64,000 nucleotides of DNA from Stutzerimonas stutzeri (GCA_019056435.1 CP077641.1:2294001-2358000), one strand, 5' to 3'. Positions 26,317 through 36,979 are shown, counted from the first letter of the stretch. The notes: generated by a model from the sequence alone, not told the origin. Numbers and translations are program-made.

Positions 26317-27084
26317 TTACGCCTCTCCCAGATAGGCTTTGATCACGTCCGGATTGTCGCGGATCTGCTCCGGCGTGCCGTCGGCGAGCGGGCAGCCCTG
26401 GTTGATAACCACGATATGGTCGGAAATGCTCATCACCAGTTTCATGTCGTGCTCGATCAACAGCACCGTGACATTGTGCTGGTCGCGCAGCATGCCGATC
26501 AGGGCCTTGAGGTCCTCGGTTTCCTTCGGATTCAGCCCTGCGGCCGGCTCGTCGAGCATGAGGATGCGCGGGCGCGTCATCATGCACCGGGCGATTTCCA
26601 GGCGGCGTTGCTGGCCATAGGCGAGGGTGCCCGCGGGGCGGTTGGCGACATCGGTGAGGTTCACCTGCTCGAGCCAGTGCGCGGCGAAATCCATCGCCTC
26701 GTGCTCGCTCTTGCGGAACGCCTTGGTTTTCAGCAGCCCGGACAGGAAGCCGGTGTTGAGGTGACGATGCTGGGCGACCAGCAGGTTCTCCACGGCTGTC
26801 ATGTCCTTGAACAGACGGACGTTCTGGAATGTCCGTACCACGCCCTTGCGCGCGATCTTGTGGCCGGGCAGGCCCTCGATCGCCTCGCCTTCGAGCAGGA
26901 TCTTGCCCGCGGTCGGCTGATAGAAGCCGGTCAGGCAGTTGAATACCGTGGTCTTGCCGGCGCCATTCGGGCCGATCATCGAGACCACTTGTTTTTCGTG
27001 AACGGTCAGGCCCACCCCGTTGACGGCCAGCAGGCCGCCGAAGCGCATGGTCAGGCCGCTTACTTCTAGAATCGGGCGGCTCAT
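26317..27084 (-). CDS. braF: Branched-chain amino acid ABC transporter ATPase, LivG/BraF
   Basis: A 255-aa ABC ATPase with Walker A GPNGAGKT, signature region [14 protein letters not shown] and Walker [14 protein letters not shown]; the LivG-specific tail ([15 protein letters not shown]) is present. It pairs with BraG on the cytosolic face of the BraDE channel. Its ATG overlaps the braE stop by 4 bases. Confidence 0.95.
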   Translation of the reverse strand: MSRPILEVSGLTMRFGGLLAVNGVGLTVHEKQVVSMIGPNGAGKTTVFNCLTGFYQPTAGKILLEGEAIEGLPGHKIARKGVVRTFQNVRLFKDMTAVENLLVAQHRHLNTGFLSGLLKTKAFRKSEHEAMDFAAHWLEQVNLTDVANRPAGTLAYGQQRRLEIARCMMTRPRILMLDEPAAGLNPKETEDLKALIGMLRDQHNVTVLLIEHDMKLVMSISDHIVVINQGCPLADGTPEQIRDNPDVIKAYLGEA

Positions 27085-28337
27085 CGCTTCAGCTCCAGGT
27101 GGGGGCGTTGCATGGGCAGCAGGCCCTGCGGACGCCAGATCATCATCAGCACCATCATGGCGCCGAACATCAGCATGCGGTACTCGCTGAACTCACGCAT
27201 CAGTTCAGGCAACAGGATCATCACGATGGCGGCGAGAATCACCCCCAGCTGCGAGCCCATGCCGCCCAGCACCACGATGGCGAGGATGATGGCCGATTCG
27301 ATGAACGTGAAGGATTCCGGTGAAACCAGGCCCTGGCGCGCGGCGAAGAAGCTGCCGGCGAAACCGGCGAAGGTGGCGCCGAGGGTGAAGGCCGAAAGCT
27401 TGATCACGGTGGGGTTCATGCCCAGCGCGCGACAGGCGATCTCGTCTTCGCGCAGTGCTTCCCAGGCGCGGCCGATCGGCATGCGCAGCAGACGGTTGAT
27501 CACGAACAGGGTCAGCAACACCAGCAGCAGGGCGATCAGGTAGAGGAAGATCACCTTGTTGATCGAGCTGTAGTCGATACCGAAGAACTCGTGGAAGGTC
27601 TGCATGCCCTCGGCGGCGCGGCGGTCGAAGGTCAGGCCGAACAGGGTCGGCTTGTCGATACCGCTGATGCCGTTCGGGCCACCGGTGATGTCCGTCATGT
27701 TGCGCAGCAAGAGCCGGATGATCTCACCGAAACCCAGGGTAACGATGGCCAGGTAGTCACCACGCAGCCGCAGCACCGGAAAGCCCAGCAGGAAGCCGAA
27801 CAGCGCCGCCATGGCGCCGGCGATCGGCAGGCTGAGCCAGAAACCGAAGCCGTAGTAGTGCGACAGCAAGGCGTAGGTATAAGCACCTACCGCGTAGAAG
27901 CCCACATAGCCCAGATCCAGCAGCCCGGCGAGGCCGACCACGATGTTCAGGCCCAGGCCGAGCATGACGTAGATCAGGATCAGCGTGGCGATGTCGACCG
28001 CGCCGCGCGAGCCGAAGAACGGCCACGCGAGTGCGACCAGGATCAGCGCGATGATCACGTAGCGCTGGGTCGAGGGCAGGGTCAGGAAATTGCCTGCGCC
28101 GGCCGGCACTGCCGGCAGGCTGGGGCTTGCGGCCCAGCCCGCGGCCAGATGGTGGCGGAACAGCTGCCAGAAGAACATCGCCACGGCACAGGCCGCGATG
28201 ATCCAGAACGTATTCGCATCGGCCCCATGGACTTCCAGGCGAATGCCGACGGTGGTGAGCTTCAGGCCGAACACCGGCACTGCTACCGCGAATACCAGCA
28301 ACGCGCTGAAAAAGGCGGTTCGAAGATTGCGCGTCAT
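27081..28337 (-). CDS. braE: Branched-chain amino acid ABC transporter permease, LivM/BraE
   Basis: A 418-aa inner-membrane permease with a LivM-type extended N-terminus (~85 residues with three hydrophobic segments) before the conserved core ([38 protein letters not shown]). Overlaps braD's stop by 4 bases, so translated with it. Confidence 0.95.
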   Translation of the reverse strand: MTRNLRTAFFSALLVFAVAVPVFGLKLTTVGIRLEVHGADANTFWIIAACAVAMFFWQLFRHHLAAGWAASPSLPAVPAGAGNFLTLPSTQRYVIIALILVALAWPFFGSRGAVDIATLILIYVMLGLGLNIVVGLAGLLDLGYVGFYAVGAYTYALLSHYYGFGFWLSLPIAGAMAALFGFLLGFPVLRLRGDYLAIVTLGFGEIIRLLLRNMTDITGGPNGISGIDKPTLFGLTFDRRAAEGMQTFHEFFGIDYSSINKVIFLYLIALLLVLLTLFVINRLLRMPIGRAWEALREDEIACRALGMNPTVIKLSAFTLGATFAGFAGSFFAARQGLVSPESFTFIESAIILAIVVLGGMGSQLGVILAAIVMILLPELMREFSEYRMLMFGAMMVLMMIWRPQGLLPMQRPHLELKR

Positions 28338-29257
28338 ACCTTTTCGACCTCCGGGCGACCCAGAATGCCGGTCGGGCGGAACAGCAGGACGAGCACCAGC
28401 AGGCTGAACGCCACGACGTCCTTGTACTGGTCACCGAAGATGTCGGCCCCGAAAGCTTCGGCCACACCGAGCACCAGCCCGCCGAGCATGGCGCCCGGAA
28501 TACTGCCGATACCGCCAAGAACGGCGGCGGTGAACGCCTTGATGCCGGCCAGGAAGCCGATGTGCGGATTGATCACGCCGTACTGCATGCTGATCAGCAC
28601 CGCGGCGATGGCCGCCAGTGCCGCACCGATGACGAAGGTCAGGGCGATGATGCTGTTGGTGTTGATGCCCAGCAGGTTGGCCATCTTCAGGTCTTCGGCG
28701 CAGGCGCGACAGGCACGCCCCAGGCGGGACCGCGAAATGAACATGGTCAGCCCCAGCATCGCCACGATGGTGACGATGAATATCAGCACCTGCATGTAGG
28801 AAACGACCACGCCGTTCATGGCGCTTTCACCGAAGATGAAATTGCCGGGCATCAGGTTGGGGATGGCCTTGTCCTTGGAATCCTGGGACAGGAGCACGAC
28901 GTTCTGCAGGAAGATCGACATTCCGATTGCCGAGATCAGCGGGATCAGCCGGTTGCTGCCGCGCAGCGGCCGGTAGGCGACCCGTTCGATGCTGTAGCCA
29001 TAGGCGCTTGTGACGATCATGGCTGCGGCGAACGCACCGATCATGAGAATCGGCAGGGCATCGAGACCCATCATGGACAGGCCGACGATGGCGATGAAGG
29101 CAACGTAGGAGCCGATCATGTACACCTCGCCATGGGCGAAGTTGATCATCCCGATGATGCCGTAAACCATGGTGTAGCCGATGGCTATCAAGGCATAGGT
29201 ACTGCCAACGGTCAGGCCGTTGATCAGCTGTTGAAAGTAGTGGTAGAGCTCAGGCAT
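28334..29257 (-). CDS. braD: Branched-chain amino acid ABC transporter permease, LivH/BraD
   Basis: A 307-aa inner-membrane permease starting [20 protein letters not shown], with [31 protein letters not shown] and [15 protein letters not shown], all LivH-typical. It is separated from braC by a 386-base spacer with a terminator-like stem, as is usual where the binding protein must be made in excess. Confidence 0.95.
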   Translation of the reverse strand: MPELYHYFQQLINGLTVGSTYALIAIGYTMVYGIIGMINFAHGEVYMIGSYVAFIAIVGLSMMGLDALPILMIGAFAAAMIVTSAYGYSIERVAYRPLRGSNRLIPLISAIGMSIFLQNVVLLSQDSKDKAIPNLMPGNFIFGESAMNGVVVSYMQVLIFIVTIVAMLGLTMFISRSRLGRACRACAEDLKMANLLGINTNSIIALTFVIGAALAAIAAVLISMQYGVINPHIGFLAGIKAFTAAVLGGIGSIPGAMLGGLVLGVAEAFGADIFGDQYKDVVAFSLLVLVLLFRPTGILGRPEVEKV

Positions 29258-29479
29258 TACATTCTCCTGAACACCGCAGCCCTTGCTGGCAGGACGCTGG
29301 AAAACCCATCCGAGTCGGCAATCCGCGGTGACTGGGGGCGATACCGATTCGGTGTTCGAATCAGAGTCCCGCCTGCCATCTCGTCTTGCCTGTCCCGTCT
29401 GTGTTTTCCAGCGGCTTGCCCAACCGTCCGTGCGGACCTGCTTCGAACACGCGGCATGGAGGATGCGGCGCCAAGGGCA

Positions 29480-29498
29480 GAGTGCGGATCACGCACTC
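29480..29498. repeat. Small inverted repeat in the braC-braD spacer
   Basis: GAGTGCG-gatca-CGCACTC. The spacer 29258-29643 has no supported gene; it contains this stem and the terminator at 29592-29622. Confidence 0.4.
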
Positions 29499-29591
29499 GC
29501 CGGTTCGAGCGGGCCAGCTGTCAGGCCTCTCGCTTGGATGCAAGTGTTGCTGGGGCGTCCCGTGCTTGTGGCCGGGTTGGCCCCGATCAGC

Positions 29592-29622
29592 TAAAACAAA
29601 GCCCACAGCGGATGCCGTGGGC
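29592..29622 (-). terminator. Terminator/attenuator after braC
   Basis: On the minus strand GCCCAC pairs with GTGGGC (29617-29622 with 29601-29606) and is followed by a T-rich stretch (TTTGTTTTAG). It lies 22 bases after the braC stop; partial read-through into braDEFG is likely. Confidence 0.75.
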
Positions 29623-29643
29623 TTCGGGTGGTTGGTCAAGGGT

Positions 29644-30762
29644 TCACTTGGCTTCGGTCTTGGTGCCGTCCTGGTGCCATTCGTAAACCACGAAGTTGAA
29701 GTCCTTCAGGTCACCCTTCTCGTCGAACGCCAGGTTGCCGGTCGGGGTGTCGAAGGTGTTGCTGCGCAGCGCCTCGGCGACCTTGTCGGTGTCGGTGCTG
29801 CCCGCCTTCTCGATGCCCTCGGCGATGACCTGCACCGCGGCGTAGGCCGGGAACACGAACGGACCGCTCGGATCCTGATTCTTCGCCTTGAAGGCCTCGA
29901 CCAGCTTCTGGTTGCGCGGATCCTGGTCGAAGGACTTCGGCAGCGTTACCAGCAGGCCCTCGGAAGCCGGGCCGGCGATGGCGGAGATTTCCTTGTTGCC
30001 GACGCCTTCCGGACCCATGAAGCGGACGTTCAGGCCGCGCTCCTTGGCCTGGCGCAGCAGCAGGCCCAGTTCAGGGTGGTAACCGCCGTAATACACGAAA
30101 TCGATGCCCTGCTGCTTGAGCTTGGAAATCATCGAGGAGAAGTCCTTGTCGCCGGCGTTGATGCCTTCGAACAGGCCAACCTTGACGCCTTTGCTCTCCA
30201 GGGTTTCCTTCACGGCGGTGGCAATGCCTTCGCCATACTGCTGCTTGTCGTGGATGACCGCGACGTTCTTCGGCTTGACGTTGTCGGCGATGAAATTGCC
30301 GGCGGTCGGACCCTGCAGGCTGTCCAGGCCGATGGTGCGGAAAATCAGCTCGTAGCCGCGGGAGGTGATGTCGGGGCTGGTGGACGCCGCGGTGATCATC
30401 AGGATGCCTTCGTCCTCGTAGATGTCCGAGGCGGGCTGGGTCGAGCTGGAACACAGGTGCCCGACCACGAAGCGCACGTCATCGTTGACGATCTTGTTGG
30501 CGACGGCTACGGCCTGTTTCGGGTCGCACGCGTCGTCATAGACCACACCTTCGAGCTTTTGACCATCGACGCCCCCGTCGTTGTTGATCTGCTCGATGGC
30601 CATCTGAGCCCCAATGAACTGCATGTCGCCGTACTGTGCGACCGCCCCGGTGACCGGGCCGGCCAAGCCGATCTTGATGGTGTCGGCTGCCAGGGTGTAG
30701 CTCGCTGCCCCCGTCATAGCAATTGCCAGGAAAATCTTGGAAAGACGCTGCTTGGTCTTCAT
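29644..30762 (-). CDS. braC: Branched-chain amino acid-binding protein, LivK/BraC
   Basis: A 372-aa periplasmic Leu/Ile/Val/Thr-binding protein with signal peptide (MKTKQRLSKIFLAIAMTGAA, cut after TLA). Mature start ADTIKIGLAGPVTGAVAQYG and VVGHLCSSSTQPASDIYEDE with a cysteine pair (C...C) are family-typical. It is the first gene of the bra operon. Confidence 0.94.
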   Translation of the reverse strand: MKTKQRLSKIFLAIAMTGAASYTLAADTIKIGLAGPVTGAVAQYGDMQFIGAQMAIEQINNDGGVDGQKLEGVVYDDACDPKQAVAVANKIVNDDVRFVVGHLCSSSTQPASDIYEDEGILMITAASTSPDITSRGYELIFRTIGLDSLQGPTAGNFIADNVKPKNVAVIHDKQQYGEGIATAVKETLESKGVKVGLFEGINAGDKDFSSMISKLKQQGIDFVYYGGYHPELGLLLRQAKERGLNVRFMGPEGVGNKEISAIAGPASEGLLVTLPKSFDQDPRNQKLVEAFKAKNQDPSGPFVFPAYAAVQVIAEGIEKAGSTDTDKVAEALRSNTFDTPTGNLAFDEKGDLKDFNFVVYEWHQDGTKTEAK

Positions 30763-30835
30763 ACGTGCTCCACTTGCATCATTATTGTTTGGATCCTGCG
30801 GGCTGCAGTGTCGTTAAGGGCTAAACGTCCCCAAA

Positions 30836-30854
30836 CGGTACGGCAACTGTACCG
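30836..30854. promoter_or_regulatory. Inverted repeat CGGTAC-N7-GTACCG upstream of braC
   Basis: Six-base perfect arms 74 bases before the braC ATG, in the divergent region between braC and the DUF2288 gene. A candidate operator; the factor is unknown. Confidence 0.4.
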
Positions 30855-30963
30855 GCACAGTGTAGAAGCGTCAGCACCCGTTTGCACAGTCAGGATTCCA
30901 CCCGTTTGATGAGTTTTACCCGAGCGCTATGATTGCGCCCTTTTTCGAAGGCGGGTAAACCTC

Positions 30964-31282
30964 ATGAGCGAAGATCAAAGCACTCTCTATGCCAAATTGC
31001 TGGGCGAGACCGCACCGATCAGTTGGCAGGAGCTGCAGCCGTTCTTTTGCGCGTGGCGCGCTGCTCAGGGTCGCGAGTGATTTCGACCTGATCGAGGCGG
31101 CACTCGCGGTGGCGCAGGACGATCGAGACAAGGTCGCCGCCTGGCTGACCGCCGGCCAACTGGCAAAGCTCGAGGTGGAGCAGGCGCAGGACTGGCAGGC
31201 ACGTGACCCGTCGCTCTGGGCCGTGGTGGTTCGGCCCTGGGTGCTGGTTCAGGAAAGGGCAGCCCGGCCCGGCCTGCACTGA
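30964..31282 (+). CDS. DUF2288 family protein (frame broken at 31045-31048)
   Basis: A ~105-aa cytosolic protein of unknown function, conserved in gamma-proteobacteria. It starts MSEDQSTLYAKLLGETAPIS; at TTTT 31045-31048 one T too many shifts the frame, after which it reads ARGALLRVASDFDLIEAA to the end. Divergent from braC; next to the selenate-type ABC operon, convergent with it. Confidence 0.75.
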
Positions 31283-31301
31283 ATCAAGTCAGCCGGAGCG
31301 G

Positions 31302-32069
31302 CTAGGGACGAACCCAGCGCATCCGCATCCAGCCACTCAGGGCATCCACTGCGAGCACCATCAGCAGCATTGCCAGGATGACGGTCGCGGCCTGCGCCTG
31401 CTGAAACAGGCTGAGGCTGAGGTAGAGCATCTGGCCCAGGCCGCCGGCGCCGACGAAGCCGAGCACGCTGGCCATGCGGATGTTGTTTTCCCAGCGGTAC
31501 AGGCTGTAGGCCACCAGCTGTGGCCAGAGCAACGGCAGGGTGCCGTAGCAGAAGGCGCTGATCCGGCCGCTGCCTGCCAGACGAAGGGCTTCGCTGGGCC
31601 CGGACGGTGTGTTTTCCAGGGCTTCGGCGAACAGCCGCCCCAGTACGCCCGCGGTGTGCAAGGCCAGTGCGAGCGTGCCGGCATTCGGCCCCAGCCCGGC
31701 GGCCAGCACCATCAGGGCCGCCCAGACCAGCTCCGGAATGGCGCGCAATGCGTTGAGCAGCAGCCGCGACGCCGCTTTGCTCAAGCTGCCGAATCGCCCC
31801 GCTGCCGGTAGCGCAAGCGACAGGCCGAGCAGGGCGGCAAGTAATGTCCCGATGGCCGACATGGCCAGGGTCTCCAGCGCCCCCAGGCCGGTCGCGCGCA
31901 ACTGCGAGGCGGATAGATCCGGATGCAGAAAGCCGGCGGCGTAGTCGCCCATCCGCTGCGCGCCCTCGAGGCTGAACACCGCAGCCGCGTCCAGCTGCAG
32001 ATAGGCGAACGAGGCCACCACCGCGAGCAGGAGCAACAATGGCGCGGCGGCACGCGACAGAAGCCTCAT
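31302..32069 (-). CDS. Selenate/phosphonate-type ABC transporter permease (second PhnE-like)
   Basis: A 255-aa inner-membrane permease with the binding-protein-dependent transport EAA-like loop (EALRLAGSGRISAFCYGTLP). Paralogous to the preceding gene; both carry [15 protein letters not shown] / [14 protein letters not shown] near the C-terminus. Overlaps that gene by 4 bases. Substrate discussed with the binding protein. Confidence 0.85.
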   Translation of the reverse strand: MRLLSRAAAPLLLLLAVVASFAYLQLDAAAVFSLEGAQRMGDYAAGFLHPDLSASQLRATGLGALETLAMSAIGTLLAALLGLSLALPAAGRFGSLSKAASRLLLNALRAIPELVWAALMVLAAGLGPNAGTLALALHTAGVLGRLFAEALENTPSGPSEALRLAGSGRISAFCYGTLPLLWPQLVAYSLYRWENNIRMASVLGFVGAGGLGQMLYLSLSLFQQAQAATVILAMLLMVLAVDALSGWMRMRWVRP

Positions 32070-32899
32070 GTGAACCTCCGGCGCAACAGCTGGCTGATGG
32101 CATCGGCGAGCAGCACCAGCAACAGGAAGGTCAACAGCATGCTGGCCACCTCACCGCCGGCAAACATGCGCATCGACAGGTCCATCTGCTGGCCCAGGCC
32201 GCCGGCCCCGACGAAGCCCATTACCACCGAAGCCCGAATCGCGCACTCCCAGCGGTACACGCCGTAGGACAGCATCTCGCCGCTGGCCTGCGGCAGGATG
32301 CCGTAGGCGAAGGCCTGCAGCCGTGACGCGCCGGCTCCGAGCAGTGCCCGGCAAGGCAGGGGATCGACCGACTCGAATATCTCGGCATACACCTTGCCGA
32401 GCATGCCGGCGTAGGTGATGGCGATCGCCAGTACGCCTGCCGTCGGGCCCAGTCCAACCGCGCGGACGAACAGCAGCGCCCAGACGATTTCCGGAATGCT
32501 GCGCAGCATGATCAGCGCACCGCGAATCGGCCAGCGTAGAGCCTCGGACAGCATGCGCGGCCGGCCGCCATGGCTGAGCGCCGAAACGGACAGTACGCGC
32601 GTGGCCAGCAGGGCGCAGGGCAACGCTACGATGAGTGCCAGCGTCATGCCGGCGGTGGCAATGGCCAGGGTTTCAAGGGTGGCGCGCAGCAGCAGGGCAA
32701 GGAAGGGGGCCTCGTGGGCAGGCGGCCAGAAACTGGCGAGGAAGTTGCCCATGGTCTCGGCGTTGTCCGCGTCGACAAGTGCCCCCAGATCCAGCTCGCT
32801 GAGCAGCACGCCCGGCCACAGCAGCGCCAGGGCGAGCACCGTTACGGCAAGCCGCGTGCCTGCCGCCGGGTCGCGCCGAACCATCGCCGGATTCAGCAT
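32066..32899 (-). CDS. Selenate/phosphonate-type ABC transporter permease (first PhnE-like)
   Basis: A 277-aa permease with six or so hydrophobic segments and the PhnE-type motif [17 protein letters not shown]. It overlaps the end of the ATPase gene by 7 bases. Likely forms a heterodimer with the next permease. Confidence 0.85.
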   Translation of the reverse strand: MLNPAMVRRDPAAGTRLAVTVLALALLWPGVLLSELDLGALVDADNAETMGNFLASFWPPAHEAPFLALLLRATLETLAIATAGMTLALIVALPCALLATRVLSVSALSHGGRPRMLSEALRWPIRGALIMLRSIPEIVWALLFVRAVGLGPTAGVLAIAITYAGMLGKVYAEIFESVDPLPCRALLGAGASRLQAFAYGILPQASGEMLSYGVYRWECAIRASVVMGFVGAGGLGQQMDLSMRMFAGGEVASMLLTFLLLVLLADAISQLLRRRFT

Positions 32900-33753
32900 C
32901 GAGGCACGTGCAGCTGAGGGGTGACCGGCAGCAGGGGCTGAGCCGTGACAAGCTGGTCATTGGCGTAGAGCGCGTCGAGATCGGCGGCCTCGACATCTGC
33001 CGCCGGCTTGTCGAACTGGATCCGGCCGGCGCGCACGCCGATGATCCTGGGAAACTGCTCGATCGCCAGTTCTACCGCGTGGAGGCTGGCGAGCAAGGTG
33101 GCGTCGCGCCGATGGGCATCGGCGCACAGCACGCCGAGCGCATGACGAGCCAGCACCGGATCCATTGCCGAGACGGGTTCGTCAGCCAGGACCAGCTCAG
33201 GCTCTTGGTAGAGCACGCGGGCGATGCCGACGCGTTGCAGCTGACCGCCCGAGAGCTGGTCGCAACGCTCATACAGTTTGTCGGCCAGATCCAGGCGGGC
33301 AAGTGCCTTCGCGGCACCGACCTTGTCGAGTGGATAGACCAGGCTCGCCAGACCGCGGCCAAGCGACCACTGGCCGAGGCGCCCGGCCAGCACGGCGGTG
33401 ACGACCCGTTGCCTGGGCGGCAACGGTGGGGCCTGGTGAATCATGCCGATGCGGGCGCGCAGGCGGCGGCGTGCCGAGGCGGACAGGCGCCAGGGGTCGC
33501 AGCCAAGCAGGTCCAGGTGACCCTGCCGCGGCTGCAGGTGGCTGGCAAGCAGGCGCAGCAAGGTCGTCTTGCCGGCGCCCGAGGGGCCGATGATCGCTAC
33601 CTGCTCACCGCGGGCAATCGTCAGCTCGACGCCGTCGAGCGCGGCCTGGCCGCCATGGCGAAAGCCGACGCCATCCAGGCGCAGCGCGGGCATCACGCCG
33701 GATTCGTCCCGCACCTGCATCCCCACCGTGGCGCGCGATGCGCCGGGGTTCAC
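32893..33753 (-). CDS. Selenate/phosphonate-type ABC transporter ATPase (PhnC-like)
   Basis: A 286-aa ABC ATPase: Walker A GPSGAGKT, signature [15 protein letters not shown], Walker [14 protein letters not shown]. Start is GTG 33753, overlapping the stop of the binding-protein gene (GTGA); internal ATGs at 33720 and 33693 are alternatives, the latter starting the ABC domain directly. Confidence 0.87.
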   Translation of the reverse strand: MNPGASRATVGMQVRDESGVMPALRLDGVGFRHGGQAALDGVELTIARGEQVAIIGPSGAGKTTLLRLLASHLQPRQGHLDLLGCDPWRLSASARRRLRARIGMIHQAPPLPPRQRVVTAVLAGRLGQWSLGRGLASLVYPLDKVGAAKALARLDLADKLYERCDQLSGGQLQRVGIARVLYQEPELVLADEPVSAMDPVLARHALGVLCADAHRRDATLLASLHAVELAIEQFPRIIGVRAGRIQFDKPAADVEAADLDALYANDQLVTAQPLLPVTPQLHVPRC

Positions 33754-34600
33754 TTCAGCAGACCTGCCGCGCGGGCGGCTTCCTCGATGCCTTCGTAGTT
33801 TTCCGGACGGGTCTCGATGAAGCGCGTCGCGGCCTGCAGGTCGAGGATTTTCTTATGCTCGGGATTGGCTGGGTCGAGCTCGAGGAAGGCCGTCTTGATC
33901 TTCTCGACGAGCGTCGGATCCAGGTTGCCGCGCACGGTCCAGTTGTAGTCGTAGTAGGGCGGTGTGGTGGAAATCACACGCACCTTGTCGGGATCGACCT
34001 TGCCGGCGGCGACCAGCTTGTCCCACACCGACGCGTTGAGCACGCCGGCGTCGGCCTTGCCCGCCTCGACCCAGGCCGCAGTGGCGTCATGAGCACCGGA
34101 ATAGGCGATGCGCTTGAAGAACCGCTCAGGATCGATTCCGTCCTTGAGCATGAAGTAGCGTGGCATGAGGCTGCCGGAAGTCGAGGACACGGACCCGAAG
34201 GCAAAGGTCTTGCCCTCGAGATCCTTCAGCGTCGTCACCTTGGGGTCGGCGGTGATGAACTTGCTGGTGAAGCGCTCGTCCTGCTCACGCTGAACCAGCG
34301 GAATGGCATCGCCGGTTTTCAGCCGTGTCTGGACGAAGGTGAATCCCCCAGCCAGGCCAGGTCGAGTCGATCCGATGCAAGGGATTCGACCACGGCGGCG
34401 TAGTCGGACACCGGGGTGAACTGCACCGGCATGCCCAGTTCCTTTTCCAGATACTTGCCCAGCGGCTCGAATTTGCGAATCAGTTCGGTGGGGGCTTCGT
34501 CGGGGATCGCTGAGACACGCAGGGCGTCGGCGGCATGGGTTGGGGCAATAGACAAGGACAGGGCAAGGCCGGCGACGGCTGCCAGGGTGCGCTTCAACAT
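33750..34600 (-). CDS. Putative selenate/phosphonate ABC transporter binding protein (frame broken at 34345-34349)
   Basis: A ~283-aa PhnD-type periplasmic protein with signal peptide ([20 protein letters not shown], cut near THAAD). The frame breaks in the C run 34345-34349 (five; six expected), within LDLAWLGG; it continues [39 protein letters not shown] and [20 protein letters not shown]. The overall pattern matches the group annotated as putative selenate-binding proteins, which sits beside but apart from true phosphonate PhnD. No C-P lyase genes are near. GGAG lies 8 bases before the ATG. Substrate is inference. Confidence 0.8.
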
Positions 34601-34804
34601 GTGTGGTTCTCCGGTTCAATAGCGGAAAAAGCGCGCGGATTATAGAGGTAGAGGGGCGTCGGCAGGCAAGGTGATGTGGTTTCTCTCTTGCTGGCCCGCC
34701 TCGGTCCGGTTTCGATGTGCGAACTCGCCGGCACGATTGGTGTCGTTTTGTGATGTACGTCTCGATTGAGCTAGACTTCGACGCCTGAAAGGAGGCTGAT
34801 CGCG

Positions 34805-35017
34805 ATGAGTGAGCACAAAGACCTGCGCAGGTACCCCTCGCTTAGAAAGCACGTGGACGAACTGCTGGCCGAAGGGGCAGTGATAACCGATCGCGACCCC
34901 ACGACCCTTATCGCCGACGGTCAGGCGTTGAAGGCACGATGCGGGATGCTGGTTGGCGACGACGGTGGCAAAGGCCAGTCTGAAGTGGTTTCGTCTGCCG
35001 ATACGGCTTTGAAATAG
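34805..35017 (+). CDS. Small conserved protein, copy A of a tandem pair
   Basis: A 70-aa cytosolic protein of unknown function with a strong AAAGGAGG ribosome site. Residues 1-54 are about 55% identical (30/54 by eye) to the start of the next gene, with shared DELLA-GAVIT-RDP-DGQ-GML blocks. Its C-terminus differs and is shorter, so it may be a decaying duplicate. Confidence 0.6.
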   Translation: MSEHKDLRRYPSLRKHVDELLAEGAVITDRDPTTLIADGQALKARCGMLVGDDGGKGQSEVVSSADTALK

Positions 35018-35107
35018 CGCACGAATGGCGAGTTCGACTCGCCAATATTGTGCTCGACGTCTCGATTCATTACGCTTCGCCGCCTTCATGGATGATGGCG
35101 TATTGCT

Positions 35108-35432
35108 ATGGATGAATCGCAGGATGTTCGACAGTTTCATGCCCTCCGACAGCACATCGACGAATTGCTCGCCTCTGGTGCCGTCATTACCGCTCGTGAC
35201 CCCGTCACGTTGCTGCTCGATGGCCAGACCTTGCGAGTCAAGCAGGGCATGCTGATCAGCCATTCCGGGTTTCTCGACTTGGTTGAGCCGGCCCGGGACC
35301 ATGTGGCCCGCGGCACTGCGCCAGATGGCGATCGAGCTGTGCGTCAAGCACCTCGATGAGGCAATCAAGGCTTTCGAGACAGGCGAAGGGCCTGCGCTTT
35401 CCGGACCGAGCGCGAACGACAGCCATCACTGA
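35108..35432 (+). CDS. Small conserved protein, copy B of a tandem pair (frame broken at 35295-35297)
   Basis: Begins MDESQDVRQFHALRQHIDEL. A G too many in GGG 35295-35297 shifts the frame; corrected, it continues TMWPAALRQMAIELCVKHLD and EAIKAFETGEGPALSG to a stop at 35432, ~107 aa in all. The corrected tail is helical and lacks a homologue in copy A. Function unknown. Confidence 0.55.
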
Positions 35433-35535
35433 GTCGCGCTAAAAAGTCTCCTCTGGAAGGAAACGAGACGGGTCCGGGCCGATCAGAAAGGTAGGGGCGT
35501 CCGCCAGGGGCGTCCATGTCGTTCGGAGGGGCTCC

Positions 35536-36592
35536 ATGTTCGATCAGATCCAGCACCGCGGTTTCATTCCGCCCTACGTTCTCGACCGAATCATTGAGCG
35601 TGGCTCGCCCAGCCAGCGCTCACGAGCGCTGGGCACCCTTGATCATGTGCGTCATCTGCTGCCCAACCCCGGCCCGCCGAACCGCCAGCCCATGCCCAGC
35701 GTCCTGCCCGAGCGTGGCCCGCGCGGTCAACCGCGGCGCAGCATTCACGATGCGCAACAGCAGATGCAGTTGCCAGGCGTGCTCGCGCGTATCGAGGGCC
35801 AGGCGCCGGTCGCCGATGCGGCCGTGGACGAAGCCTATGACGCGCTGGGCATCACCCATGATTTCTTCTGGACAGTCTTTGGTCGTGACTCGATCGATGA
35901 CCATGGTTTCGCGCTTGTAGGCACGGTGCATTACGGCGTCGGCTACGAGAATGCCTTCTGGAACGGCGCGCAGATGGTCTTCGGCGATGGCGACGGCGAG
36001 ATTTTCAACCGCTTCACCCTGGCGCTGGACGTCGTTGCCCACGAGCTGGCCCATGGCGTGACGGAGAGCGAGGCCGGCTTGGTCTACCTCGATCAGTCCG
36101 GTGCGTTGAACGAGTCGGTCTCCGATGTCTTCGGCGTGCTGGTGCAGCAATACAGTCAGCGCCAGACCGCTGACCAGGCCGACTGGCTGATCGGCGCCGC
36201 GCTGCTGACTGAGAACGTGCAAGGCGTGGCGTTGCGGTCGATGGCCAACCCCGGAAGCGCCTATGACGACCCGGTGCTGGGCAAGGATCCACAGCCCGGG
36301 CACATGCGCGACTTCATCCATACCCGTGACGATAACGGTGGCGTACACCTCAACTCCGGCATTCCCAACCGCGCGTTCTACCTTGCCGCGACGGCGATAG
36401 GCGGCCACGCCTGGGAAAAAGGCGGGACAGATCTGGTACGACACCCTGTGTGACGCCCGGCTGCCGCGTGATGCGGATTTCGCCACCTTCGCCCGTCTGA
36501 CGCGGGACAACGCGGCCAATCGTTTCGGCGACGGTGACGTGGTGCGGGCGGTCGAGCAGGGCTGGACCGATGTGGGCGTGACGCTGGCGTGA
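35536..36592 (+). CDS. Protealysin-like M4 metalloprotease (frame broken at 36424-36426)
   Basis: A thermolysin-family zinc protease, ~351 aa. HELAH at residues 169-173 gives two His ligands and the catalytic Glu; E193 in NESVSDVFG, 24 residues after the first His, is the third ligand, as in thermolysin. There is no signal peptide and only a short propeptide (MFDQIQHRGFIPPYVLDRII), as in protealysin. One G too many at 36424-36426 splits the C-terminal part (QIWYDTLCDARLPRDADFAT in the other frame). GGAGGGG precedes the start. It is followed 9 bases later by its likely inhibitor. Confidence 0.88.
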
Positions 36593-36601
36593 GGAGGCAT
36601 C

Positions 36602-36924
36602 ATGAAACAGCTACCGGCGTTGGGTCTTGAGACCCGCATTCGCCTGTCTCGCCAGGGGGCTTTGCGCCGATGCAGGCGCTCAGCCGGCCCCGGGAAATCG
36701 ACTTCGCCCAGTGCGATGAGCAGCAGCGCGGACAGATCTGCAGCGTTCTGCAGGGCTGCCTGCCGCTCGACACGAGCGATTCCGGTGGTGCCGACCGGCG
36801 TTACTATCAGGTCGAGCTGCACTACCGGCGCGAGGCGCAGGATGATGAGCTGGTCTTGCGCATCCCGGAGGAGCAGGCGCCGGGTGAGCTGGTCCGGCTC
36901 TGGGACAAGGGCGAACTGACCTGA
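36602..36924 (+). CDS. Emfourin-like protealysin inhibitor (frame broken at 36655-36659)
   Basis: A ~107-aa protein: MKQLPALGLETRIRLSRQG then, after a missing G in the run 36655-36659, FAPMQALSRPREIDFAQCDE to LVRLWDKGEL. Small proteins of this kind (first studied as emfourin in Serratia) are encoded just after protealysin-like enzymes and inhibit them. GAGGAGG lies 5 bases before the ATG. Identity is inferred mainly from place and overall pattern. Confidence 0.65.
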
Positions 36925-36979
36925 GCGGAAACCAGCGGCTTAGCGCGTAGAATCGCCGTTCCCCAATGAGGAGATACCC

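Noticed and set aside
34620..34804. A leader RNA or riboswitch before copy A
   Set aside because: No conserved fold or long stem could be seen in 185 bases; only a strong ribosome site is clear.
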